NCBI GenBank assembly: GCA_963788505.1
Contig: CAWBGY010000009.1
Span: 620,001 to 684,000 of the forward strand
Direction of reading: 5' to 3'
DNA: 64,000 nt
DNA from: JAIQFF01 sp963788505
GTDB taxonomy: Bacteria > Acidobacteriota > Terriglobia > Terriglobales > Acidobacteriaceae
Position 1 is the first letter of the stretch; every line of letters starts with the position of its first letter. The notes under the pieces are model-generated. The model saw nothing but the letters and a program-made list of their open reading frames with translations, was not told where the DNA came from and searched no databases. Of the stretch, positions 45,283-53,831 are shown piece after piece. The translations under genes were made by a program, and so were the position numbers.

Positions 45283-47406
45283 CTATTGGCGAACCAGTAA
45301 TGCCAGGCGGGGGAAGCGGAACTGTCCGGCTACATCGTCAATCACATTGACTTGGCAAGTGTAGAAACCGGGTTTGAGCCGGGTGAGCGGCACGTCAAGC
45401 TGGAAAACCATAGCCTTGCGGTCCGGCGCATTCAGTTGCTGGCTCTCGACGATCGGAGTTTCATACGCTTTGACGTTTCCCCGGAAGAACGCGACATTGG
45501 TCAACAGGCGGATAGACGCGGGGCTGCGGCCATTCGATGGCGCATTGGCGTTTGCCGCTGCGCGAGCCGGATCATACACTTCGTAGTAGAAGTACAGGTG
45601 CTGACCCGAGGAGAACACGTGGGTGACGCTCGGAATCACCTCGGATCCATCGCGCACCAGCGGGTTTTCAGTCTTGTGCTTGCCGCTGGGCTTCAACTGG
45701 TTGGCCAGCACAATGGAGCTCATCTTTACCGGAACGGTTTTCAGATCCGGAACCGTGAGATCGGTTTCGAATGAGCCCAGTCGTCCGCTCTGGTTCTCAC
45801 GCACCACGAACTTGAGATGATACGTACCCGGCGGTAAGACGAAACCGCTGTTGTATTGTACGTTCTTGCGTTGCACCAGCTGCGATGTGTCCAGGGCAAG
45901 CTTCACCGTGTCTCGTATCTGCCCCACCGGCCGTTTGTCCGGGTCGGTCACAACTCCCAGAATATCCAGAGTGGCGCGGTCCTGGTCCTTGTTGTGGGTG
46001 AAGGGAATCTGGGATCCGGGCACCACAACCGATACCGGCACGTAAAACTTGCGGTCAGCGATGCGGAAGTAGGCCGCCGACAAATACACCGGAAGGTCGG
46101 TGGTCGGAAGGTCGGACGCCAGTTCCTCATCCAGTTGGCGCTCACGATCGTCGCGGGTGGAGTGTTGGAAATCCGCCGGAGCGTAGTAACCGCGCCGGAA
46201 GTCGATTTTGACCCCGGGCCGGTTGACCCGCACGGTGATACGCCGGAAACGCCCGTCCCGTGCCGGGTTCGTGCTGTGATACCCGAGCAGGTAGTAAAGC
46301 GAAGTGTCCTGCTGCACGCCGGTGAACACCTTGCTGAAATCGTTGGAGTCAAGAAACGCGCGTCCGCCGGTGTCCCCGGCCAGAGTGACCAGCGTCTCTT
46401 GCGATGTGGCATTGGAATCGAACTGCCCGGCCACGGACTTGCCGGAATAAGGCGAGGTCCCGCGCAAGCTGGCATTTTGTGCTTCCCCGCCCGGCACCAG
46501 GGACTGCAAGCCGCGAATGTCCATGGTGTAAATGGCCATGTTGGCCCGCACCGCCGCGTTGGTGGCGGAACGCAGCTGCGACTGGTTTTCAATGCCGGTC
46601 CGGTCCATGCCGCTGGAGAAATAGATCAGCGATTTTTTCTCGTCGATCTGCGCCAGCTTGTCCGCGATGGAGCGCAGGGCCTGCAGGCGGCGATCGGTGT
46701 TGAAGATGTTGTACTCGGTGTCGTCCACCGTGAAGGACCCGCCGGTCTCGGCTGTGCCCTCCGTGGCGCCCGTGCTGCCTTCCTCGAACCCCGCGCCGGC
46801 GCCGAGATTGAAGGCTTGCAGCGCTTGCTTTAGCAGGGCTCGATCCGAAGTGAAATCCTGATTCACACTCAGCGTGCTGCCCAGCGACACCACGGCGACC
46901 AGGTCCGCGGCTACCATCTGCTTGTCCACATAGTTCTGTGCCGCCGTGGTTGCCTGATCGATTTCATCCGGCTCCATGGAGCTCAGATCGAAAAACAGGA
47001 TGATAAGCCGCCGGTCTTTCAAAGGACGGGTTGCGAGCGATGGCGTCGCGTTGGCGCCCGGCGGTTGGGCCGGGCGAAGCAATGCTGCTTCAGTCGCGGC
47101 AGTGGAGAGCACCGCGTCAGTATTTTCCAGATCGAAAGAAACTACCTGCTGCGGCTTGTTGTCTTCCAGCACGGTGAAATCTTCACGCTTGAGGTCGCGC
47201 ACCGGATTGCCGTTCTTGTCCCGCACTGTAACATTCACCAGCACCAATTCCGTCTTGGAGCGGAACGTGTACTCGCTGGCGGGTTCCTGCGAAATCACGC
47301 TGGTGCTCAACATCCCGAGCACAAGCACAGACGCCAGGACGGAGCGACCAACTTCCTCGCATTTCCGCCGGTTGAACCTGTGCTCGTGAGCGATGACTAT
47401 TGGCAT
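45283..47406 (-). CDS. Acidobacterial VWA-domain protein (secreted)
   Basis: 707 residues with a signal peptide (SVLASVLVLGMLSTSVISQ). It starts with a small beta domain (VLVNVTVRDKNGNPVRDLKR; FTVLEDNKPQQVVSFD), then a VWA domain with a MIDAS-like LFFDLSSMEPDEI, and a long beta-rich C-terminus. This arrangement matches the 'VWFA-related Acidobacterial domain' family, present in many copies in these genomes and of unknown role, probably adhesion or surface assembly. Its ATG overlaps by one base the TGA of the upstream TonB receptor (TGATG), so the two are translationally coupled and probably work together at the cell surface. Confidence 0.9.
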   Translation of the reverse strand: MPIVIAHEHRFNRRKCEEVGRSVLASVLVLGMLSTSVISQEPASEYTFRSKTELVLVNVTVRDKNGNPVRDLKREDFTVLEDNKPQQVVSFDLENTDAVLSTAATEAALLRPAQPPGANATPSLATRPLKDRRLIILFFDLSSMEPDEIDQATTAAQNYVDKQMVAADLVAVVSLGSTLSVNQDFTSDRALLKQALQAFNLGAGAGFEEGSTGATEGTAETGGSFTVDDTEYNIFNTDRRLQALRSIADKLAQIDEKKSLIYFSSGMDRTGIENQSQLRSATNAAVRANMAIYTMDIRGLQSLVPGGEAQNASLRGTSPYSGKSVAGQFDSNATSQETLVTLAGDTGGRAFLDSNDFSKVFTGVQQDTSLYYLLGYHSTNPARDGRFRRITVRVNRPGVKIDFRRGYYAPADFQHSTRDDRERQLDEELASDLPTTDLPVYLSAAYFRIADRKFYVPVSVVVPGSQIPFTHNKDQDRATLDILGVVTDPDKRPVGQIRDTVKLALDTSQLVQRKNVQYNSGFVLPPGTYHLKFVVRENQSGRLGSFETDLTVPDLKTVPVKMSSIVLANQLKPSGKHKTENPLVRDGSEVIPSVTHVFSSGQHLYFYYEVYDPARAAANANAPSNGRSPASIRLLTNVAFFRGNVKAYETPIVESQQLNAPDRKAMVFQLDVPLTRLKPGFYTCQVNVIDDVAGQFRFPRLALLVRQ

Positions 47407-50400
47407 CAGAATCTGAACCTCGCGGTCAGTAGCAGAGAACGCATCCCTCCCACGGAAATCACGCGGCCATACGTAGGCGAGTTCACGACGGTGTCGATCC
47501 CCACGTATTGGGGAGTGTTGAAAATGTTCGAGAACTGCCCTCGGAACTCCAGAAACCGCGACTCACTGAGCGGGAAGATCTTGGTGAATGCCATATCGAA
47601 CAATCGACTGCCCGGTCCCTCAATACTGTTACGGCGCGCGTCGCCAAACTGTCCGGAGGGCGCCACGAACGCGGCCGTATTAAACCATTCGGCAATGGAA
47701 GGATCGGGCAGGCTGGCAATTTGGCCGGGCACTGCATCTGCCCGAATGGTGCCGTTGGTGCCGCGGTTCACGTCCGACGGGTCGCCGAGAATCCGCGGAG
47801 TGAACGGCAATCCCGACGCGATGGTCCAGTCGCCGCTCCAATTCCAGTCTCCGAAGATGGCGCGCAGCGGGCTGTTGCCGCTCAGCCACCGCCGCTCATG
47901 GCCGAAGGGGAGTTCCCACAGATAGTCAGCCGTAAACTGATGGCGCTGATCGAAGCTGGACAAACCGCGTTCGGCCGCCAGGTCGAAAGCATTCTGGGCA
48001 ACGTTGGTGGTGCCGGAAACTCCGGCGCGTCCCGCGCCCTGCGCGACCAGCGGCTCGCCGCTTCCGATCGTGGATGCGTTATCCAGCGACTTGGAAAACG
48101 TGTAGCGGCCGCCAATCGAAAAACCACCCTGCAGCCGCTTGCGGACGCGCATCGAAGCCGCGTTGGCGGTCGAATCGCCCACCGAATCTTCCCAGTAAAA
48201 CGGCTGTACGCCGGGGAAGAGCACGCCGGTCGCAGTGCGGTTGGGTGCTTCCAGCACGTCCAGCCGTGTGCCCTTGGTGCCGGTGTAGTCGAGGTTCATG
48301 ATCAGCATGGGCCGAATCTCTTGTTGGAGGTCGACATTCCAGATCTGCACATAGCCCAGGCGGTAGTTGGGGTCAACGCCAAAATTGTTGGTAATGGAGC
48401 CGGGTGGAATGGGCGGAAATCCATTCTGCAATGTGAGGTTGGTGGTCGCGGATTGGGTGTTCGTCGCCGTGGTCGAAAACGGGGGTTGGAACGCCATGTT
48501 CTGCACGATGCTCTGATACGCGCTGGTGTTGTAGTTGATGCCATATCCGGCGCGGAGGACCGTGTTGCGCAGCGGCTTCCAGGCCAGGCCGAGCCGTGGA
48601 GCGAAGTTGTTGCGGTCGGGACGGACCAGCGTGACGGGAAGCTGGCCGTTGTACGGACCGGTCTGGCCCACCTGCACCGGGACTGGCGGAGAAGTAAAGC
48701 CCACGGGCAAATCCAGGTTCACAATACGGTCGTCCAGTTCGGAAAACGGGGAGATGTATTCGTAGCGCACGCCCAGATTCAAGGTCAGGTTGCCCCGCAG
48801 CCGCCATTCATCCTGTACGAACAGGTCCCAGGAATTGCCGCGGAAGTGGTAGTTGTTGTTGCCAAACTGCACCGAAGTCAGCTGGGGAAGACCCAGCAGG
48901 AAATCCGCAAAGTCGTATCCCGTATTCAAACCGGTAAAGGTGAACGTCCCGCGGGCGTTGCTGTCGGTCTGAGGGTTGACCTGAATCCGCCGAAAGTCTC
49001 CGCCCCAGCGCCAGGTGTGTTTCCCGCGCCGGTAGATCAGGCTGTCGGAAAAAGTCCAGGTCTGGTTGCGCAGCAATTGCTGGTTGGTATCGTTGAGGCT
49101 GCCGAAGTGGGTGAAAGACAGGTTGGGCAGTCCCCAGGCAAACGGGTCCGTGGAAACGCCGGCAATGCCGAGGCTTCCCGTAATGTCTTGCTTGAAAGCG
49201 TAAAGATTCTGGGTGCTGATCCGCGAGCGATTGAAGTCCAGGCGTGCGTTGTTGATCACCTTGCCAAACGTTCGCACGTACCCGATGGGCACATCAAAGC
49301 TGCGGGTATGGGTGTTGCCTCCGACGCTGGGAAACGGATTGGTCAGGTTGGCGCTCGCCGAGTGGTAATGGAAGCCGAAATTCAGATTATTTCGTGGTCC
49401 ACGCCGCCCTCCCCGGCCGCGGCCGTTGCTGGCGCCGCCCAGGGCCTGGTTCAGCCGGATATTGAAGTCGTCGCTGTCGTTGAGCGTGGACGTTACAAAA
49501 TGAAAGTTGGGCGCGTAGGGGGCCGCCCCCGTGACGTTAGGCAAGGGAATGTAATGCACGAGCCCCAGCGCCGCCGGATTGATGTTCAGTCCGGCATTTT
49601 GGAAATTGTTGCCCGGAATGGGCTGTCCGCTGCTGGGATTGACCAGCTGAATTCCCGCCACTCCGGAGAAATCGCCGCTGCGCTCGGCGGCCGTGGGCAC
49701 AAAGGAAAAGGCATCGTAAGGCGAATCGCCGCGCGAGCCGTTGTAGTGGGCAAAGAAAAAAGTCTTGCTTCCGCCCTTGTAGATTCCCGGAATGTTCAGC
49801 GGGCCGCCCATGGCGACGCCGAAGCGCTGTTTCAAGTAGCTCGCTTTGTTGACCGAGCTGTCGGTGAGCGCGTAGGGGGCGGCATCCAGCGCGGAATCCC
49901 CGACCGAGTAATAGACCGATCCGTGCGGCCGATTGATGTCGAATCTACCTCTGCCGCCGCCCAGAGTCATGGGGCCGCCACGCCCTCCTCCACCGCCGAA
50001 GCCGCTGAACCCACCAAACCCACCGCCGGGGCCGCCACCACCGGGGCCCCCTCCTCCTGGACCGCCTCCACCCGGGCCTCCGCCGAACCCGCTCTGTTGT
50101 TCCCGACCTTCCCGCATCCTTTGGTCCAGTTCGTCCGTGCTCATACCGAACATCCCCACACCCGAGGTGCTGCCGGAAAACGAAACTGATTCTGTAGCGG
50201 CGTCCGGGGCGACGCCGGGAATCGGCATTCCGGCCGGCACGATCTCGTCTGCCCCACTGCCATTGCCGCCTTCAGCGCTGGCCAGCCCTTGCATCACGGC
50301 CAGGCTCTGAAATCCCCGGCCAGCTCGAGCCGTGGCCGGCCCCTGCTGGATGTGCGCGGCTGACTGCACTCGCGAAAGCAATGTCAATTCCAGGTCGGCA

Positions 50401-50762
50401 CGCGTGCTCGCCTCACGCAGGACAATTTCCCGCGTACTCGGCGCGAACGCGGGCATTTCAACCCGCAGCTGATATTTCCCCTGGCCGCTCACCCGGAGCG
50501 AATAGGCGCCGTTTATATCTGTGGAGATTGCGGTTTTCTCTTCCGTGGAAGAATTGGTCGCGGTAACGGTTGCTCCCGGAATCGGCGTGTTGCCCGATTT
50601 CACTACACCGGTGATCGAGACAATGCGAACCGCGGGAGCGTCCTGTCCCAACGAGCAGATCGCGAGCAGCAGCAGAAGCACGAAGTGCCGCAAGGCGACT
50701 ATCCACATCTTGGAGCCACGAGACGTTGGGACGCCACAACCGAATTCGGCGCAGCAGGTCAT
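47406..50762 (-). CDS. TonB-dependent receptor with Gly-rich linker
   Basis: 1118 residues; a start at ATG 50708 would remove 18 residues and give a cleaner signal peptide (LLLLLAICSLGQD). A carboxypeptidase-regulatory domain follows (SITGVVKSGNTPIPGATV). About residues 225-265 are almost only Gly and Pro (GGGPGGGGPGGGG), an unusual flexible linker where the plug normally begins. The barrel has the usual Oar-like elements (NLTLNLGVRYEY; SFDQRHQFTADYLWELPFGH) and ends LLLTARFRF. The plug region is shorter than in the two receptors at 2-20 kb. It is coupled to the downstream VWA gene by one-base overlap. Cargo is unknown; export or assembly of a surface component is possible. Confidence 0.9.
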   Translation of the reverse strand: MTCCAEFGCGVPTSRGSKMWIVALRHFVLLLLLAICSLGQDAPAVRIVSITGVVKSGNTPIPGATVTATNSSTEEKTAISTDINGAYSLRVSGQGKYQLRVEMPAFAPSTREIVLREASTRADLELTLLSRVQSAAHIQQGPATARAGRGFQSLAVMQGLASAEGGNGSGADEIVPAGMPIPGVAPDAATESVSFSGSTSGVGMFGMSTDELDQRMREGREQQSGFGGGPGGGGPGGGGPGGGGPGGGFGGFSGFGGGGGRGGPMTLGGGRGRFDINRPHGSVYYSVGDSALDAAPYALTDSSVNKASYLKQRFGVAMGGPLNIPGIYKGGSKTFFFAHYNGSRGDSPYDAFSFVPTAAERSGDFSGVAGIQLVNPSSGQPIPGNNFQNAGLNINPAALGLVHYIPLPNVTGAAPYAPNFHFVTSTLNDSDDFNIRLNQALGGASNGRGRGGRRGPRNNLNFGFHYHSASANLTNPFPSVGGNTHTRSFDVPIGYVRTFGKVINNARLDFNRSRISTQNLYAFKQDITGSLGIAGVSTDPFAWGLPNLSFTHFGSLNDTNQQLLRNQTWTFSDSLIYRRGKHTWRWGGDFRRIQVNPQTDSNARGTFTFTGLNTGYDFADFLLGLPQLTSVQFGNNNYHFRGNSWDLFVQDEWRLRGNLTLNLGVRYEYISPFSELDDRIVNLDLPVGFTSPPVPVQVGQTGPYNGQLPVTLVRPDRNNFAPRLGLAWKPLRNTVLRAGYGINYNTSAYQSIVQNMAFQPPFSTTATNTQSATTNLTLQNGFPPIPPGSITNNFGVDPNYRLGYVQIWNVDLQQEIRPMLIMNLDYTGTKGTRLDVLEAPNRTATGVLFPGVQPFYWEDSVGDSTANAASMRVRKRLQGGFSIGGRYTFSKSLDNASTIGSGEPLVAQGAGRAGVSGTTNVAQNAFDLAAERGLSSFDQRHQFTADYLWELPFGHERRWLSGNSPLRAIFGDWNWSGDWTIASGLPFTPRILGDPSDVNRGTNGTIRADAVPGQIASLPDPSIAEWFNTAAFVAPSGQFGDARRNSIEGPGSRLFDMAFTKIFPLSESRFLEFRGQFSNIFNTPQYVGIDTVVNSPTYGRVISVGGMRSLLLTARFRF

Positions 50763-50984
50763 GCGCGGAAATTCCTATAAATTTCAGGAACCATCGATAT
50801 ATTCAACACTGCCCAGCCCACCCACCGGGTAAAAACTCGGTCAACAACCGTAAAGTTTCGTAAACCTCGGTTCGCCGTCACGTCCATAGTGAAATTAGAC
50901 GCTGGCCGATGGTCAAAATCCAGCCTTTGGAGGTTACCGTGGGGTACAGGTGTCAGGGGAATGGGACCTCATCCATAAACGGGT

Positions 50985-52256
50985 TCAGGTCAAGCGGGCA
51001 AATCTGCGATTCGATTGGGGAAAATCAACGCCCGTGAGGAACCATGCCCCGATGCCACAGGCAAGCGCCACGAAAATCGAAGAAATGTGCGGCGCGGGTG
51101 GCGGTGATGGCGCGCTGTTTTTTACGGTTGTAATCAGCGCCCCCAACCCCAGCGTGGCCACCGCGACCCATTGGTATAAGCGCAGGCCGCCCACCACCGG
51201 CGTTTGCGGTTCTCCGCGATAGGCTTCTTCCACGAACCTTCCGGCGCCGGAGAGTATCAGGTAAACTCCGCCCACCATGGCGCTGGAGGCGTGTAGCAGA
51301 TAGATCCTCGTTACTACCAGTGCCACCAAGACATTCCACAGCAGGGAATACAACGGTGTCGCGTGGACGGAAACGCCGCGAAGGGAAAGCACCCGCCAGA
51401 CCCGCGATCGCGGATGAGTGTAACGGATGCCCACATGGTCAGCGGCGGGACGTCCGTGACAACAACCCTGCACCAGGCAACGCAGCCGCCCAATGCCCTG
51501 GATCCAGGGTGCGGCCACGACCAATGCCGCCAGCACCGGCCAGATGGCGGTCCGCGTCCACCACGCGGCGACCGCGCCGCAGGTCCAGGTCCCGATCATT
51601 CCGCCGTAGAAACCAAGCGGCCGCAGCAATGCCGGAGAGCCTTCGATGACCTGCGCCCATAACGCGGCTCCGACGCAGCCCCCCAGAAAAATCGCAAGGG
51701 GGATTGCACTCTTGCCGGGGCCTAGCAGGGTGTCGATGATCCAGATTCCGATGAAGACTCCAGCGCCGGCGTAAGCGCCGTGGTTGATCACGCGTCCGGA
51801 GCCGATGCGCCACTCCTTCCAGGAGTTGGCGATGTTTTCCGAAAAGCTGCGCAGGAACGACCAGACTCGATCCATCCGAATGACTGCTGCGGCCACCAAC
51901 AAACCGGCAACCACGTCAGCCAGCGCGTGCATTCCGGTGGTTACACAACTGGCGGACACCAGCACGGCCCAGGCGCGCCATAGTCGTTTTTGCCAGGGAC
52001 CGCGGGCCAGGGCTTCAGCCGCGATAAATGCCCAGACCACGTGAAAGGAAGGAAATGCCGCAGCGGCGCTGTCATGCGCGCGATCCAGATTCAGCCACTC
52101 TCCCAATCGCCCAATCGCAACGAAAGACCGAGGCGGAGCAATCAACGGCACCGCGAGGTAAAGGGGGAAAATGATCACCATCGCGAGCAGAGCTCGGCTG
52201 GAGAAGAGGCGAAGATCGTGTCGCGTGCGCACGATCAAGGGCACCAGCAACACCAC
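50985..52256 (-). CDS. PAP2-Lgt fusion membrane protein (C-terminal part of a frameshifted three-domain protein)
   Basis: 423 residues if read from GTG 52256. The first part is a PAP2/inositol-phosphotransferase-like domain with FPSFHVVWAF and TGMHALADVVAG (catalytic His pair). The second part is prolipoprotein diacylglyceryl transferase-like: GRLRCLVQGCCHGRPA, HATPLYSLLWN and RFVEEAYRGEP. About ten membrane helices in all. The missing N-terminal PAP2 helix is encoded just upstream in another frame (end of the methyltransferase gene), so one extra base near 52253 splits what was probably one protein. Function is probably phospholipid modification; whether the Lgt half is active is unclear. 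A separate lgt should exist elsewhere in the genome. Confidence 0.75.
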   Translation of the reverse strand: MVLLVPLIVRTRHDLRLFSSRALLAMVIIFPLYLAVPLIAPPRSFVAIGRLGEWLNLDRAHDSAAAAFPSFHVVWAFIAAEALARGPWQKRLWRAWAVLVSASCVTTGMHALADVVAGLLVAAAVIRMDRVWSFLRSFSENIANSWKEWRIGSGRVINHGAYAGAGVFIGIWIIDTLLGPGKSAIPLAIFLGGCVGAALWAQVIEGSPALLRPLGFYGGMIGTWTCGAVAAWWTRTAIWPVLAALVVAAPWIQGIGRLRCLVQGCCHGRPAADHVGIRYTHPRSRVWRVLSLRGVSVHATPLYSLLWNVLVALVVTRIYLLHASSAMVGGVYLILSGAGRFVEEAYRGEPQTPVVGGLRLYQWVAVATLGLGALITTVKNSAPSPPPAPHISSIFVALACGIGAWFLTGVDFPQSNRRFARLT

Positions 52257-52914
52257 TCACGTAAACGCTGCCATAGAAAATTTCGGTCCACGGCAACACC
52301 GGCAGGCGGGATTCAAACGGAAGATATGCGATCTTCGCATCCGGCGGGACTCCGAGCACCACGAAGGCTTCGTAGATCAGGAACCAGGGCAACAATACGG
52401 TCAGATAACAGCGAATGCGCTCCATGCCCGAAGGGGAGGATGGGTCGTCGGCGGGCAGCAGGCGCTGTCCGGGGCACGCACTGCCGAAGCGTGCCTGCAA
52501 ATTGGGCAGCTCGTATCCCAGTACCAGCGCGCTACTCGCGAGGGCAACGGTGGTGGAGACCAGCCACAGGCCACTAGCGGAGCCTGCGGCGATCGCTGTG
52601 CCGACGCACACCAGCGAAAAGCCGACATAGATCGGATGCGAAAACAAACTATAGATTCCGCTCGAAACGTAACGCGGGGGCGGGAACGCGTTCATGGGAA
52701 GGCCGCCTCCGACCAGCCACAGCGAAGCCATTCCCAGCGTCACCAGCAATGACCCCACCGTGATGGCGCCGCTTCCCCAAGGCAAAGAGTGGATGGCCGG
52801 CAGCTTCACCAGTTCCCGGGTTTCGCTGGCCCAAACCGCCAGCAGAACCGGCAGGACGATGACGAACAGCGCTCCGTACAACAATTTGCCCACGCCGGAT
52901 TTCGTCATTTCCAC
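52072..52914 (-). CDS. Isoprenylcysteine/phospholipid methyltransferase-like protein, frameshifted before PAP2
   Basis: 280 residues as read, but only the first ~220 make sense. Residues 1-150 are a PEMT/ICMT-type membrane methyltransferase with RYVSSGIYSLFSHPIYVGFS and GYELPNLQARFG, the usual methyl-donor-binding end. Residues 165-222 (LTVLLPWFLIYEAFVVLG; PWTEIFYGSVYV) are the first helices of the PAP2 domain that continues in another frame at 52256. Dropping one A near 52253 joins both frames. The last ~58 residues are out-of-frame sequence. The start overlaps the upstream gene's stop by ten bases, so the genes are probably one operon. Confidence 0.75.
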   Translation of the reverse strand: MEMTKSGVGKLLYGALFVIVLPVLLAVWASETRELVKLPAIHSLPWGSGAITVGSLLVTLGMASLWLVGGGLPMNAFPPPRYVSSGIYSLFSHPIYVGFSLVCVGTAIAAGSASGLWLVSTTVALASSALVLGYELPNLQARFGSACPGQRLLPADDPSSPSGMERIRCYLTVLLPWFLIYEAFVVLGVPPDAKIAYLPFESRLPVLPWTEIFYGSVYVSGVAGALDRAHATRSSPLLQPSSARDGDHFPPLPRGAVDCSASVFRCDWAIGRVAESGSRA

Positions 52915-53696
52915 GTGACGATCTCATGGATCGCCCACCCCGATGTGTTACTGTTCCCGGCCCGCAACACGCCGCGGCTGCGCCACTTGCATTCTTCGAC
53001 CGACAACATATTGCGCGGAAGCAGCTTCGCCAGGCGGGAGATTCCGGCAAATACAGTTTGCCCAAGCTGGCCGCTGCGCAGCACCAGTGCTCGATCAAGT
53101 TCGAGGCTGCTTCCGTCCGGTTCGAATAGTAGTTCCGATTCCGTCAAAGACTGGATTGCGCGCTCGTCGCCGTTATGAATCAGAGTCCGCCACGGCTGTT
53201 GTCCCCGCCAGTCGATCCAGACCACCGCGTCCTGCTCGGAGAGAAAGCGTCCCCAATGCAATTCTTCCAGAGGCAACTTCCAGGGAACGACCGAGAGCGT
53301 CAGGCACTCGGCATAGCCCAGCCCGGTGATTCGTGTCTTGCCCTGAAGTGACAGATCGACCTGCGCCATGGGCTGATGGCAGTGCCAATCAATGCAGCCC
53401 TTCTTGTCCTCAAACACGGTGTGCCGCACGGGCGATCGGAGGGCGTGCCAGCTTCCCTCGACGCTGAGATGGGGCAGGGTGAGAGTGATGGTTTCGCGGT
53501 CGAGTTGCGGAAGGCGCCCTTTGCGCAGCGACGAAGTGCAGTGGACACGACCCTGCAATACAGTGAGCAAACTTGCATAGCACATGGAGAGCTTGTTCCA
53601 GCGCAGGTCCGCCACATACACCACCGCTGCATCGCCGTTCTCGGCGACGCAGTCCAGATACCACTTCGTGAGTAGAAAGGAAGATTCTTTACTCAA
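52905..53696 (-). CDS. Hypothetical protein, AttH/CrtC lipocalin-like
   Basis: 263 residues from a TTG start; no better start is visible and the ribosome site is weak. No signal peptide. It is beta-rich with many Trp (KWYLDCVAENGDAAVVYVAD; WHCHQPMAQVDLSLQGKTRI; LHWGRFLSEQDAVVWIDWRG), recalling AttH/carotenoid-hydratase-type lipocalin folds, but I cannot confirm this without a profile search. It overlaps the methyltransferase gene by ten bases and precedes the PAP2-Lgt segment, so a role in lipid modification or lipid binding is a guess from context. The 135-bp gap after the GH32 gene end (53697-53831) shows nothing recognisable. Confidence 0.6.
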   Translation of the reverse strand: MSKESSFLLTKWYLDCVAENGDAAVVYVADLRWNKLSMCYASLLTVLQGRVHCTSSLRKGRLPQLDRETITLTLPHLSVEGSWHALRSPVRHTVFEDKKGCIDWHCHQPMAQVDLSLQGKTRITGLGYAECLTLSVVPWKLPLEELHWGRFLSEQDAVVWIDWRGQQPWRTLIHNGDERAIQSLTESELLFEPDGSSLELDRALVLRSGQLGQTVFAGISRLAKLLPRNMLSVEECKWRSRGVLRAGNSNTSGWAIHEIVTWK

Positions 53697-53831
53697 GCTT
53701 CTGGATTTCTCTCTCAGAGACCGCTGTGGCGACCAGATGACGTAAGGCCGGTTGTAACCCCCAGGGATACTTCGAACTTCCCCGCCCTGTCTCTCCCAAA
53801 GAGCGGGAGAGACGAGGACGGGGCACCCTCG

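Noticed and set aside
47508..50189. 893-residue open frame on the plus strand
   Set aside because: It lies antisense to the well-supported TonB receptor, has no recognisable domain or signal, and arises from the codon bias of the GC-rich opposite strand.
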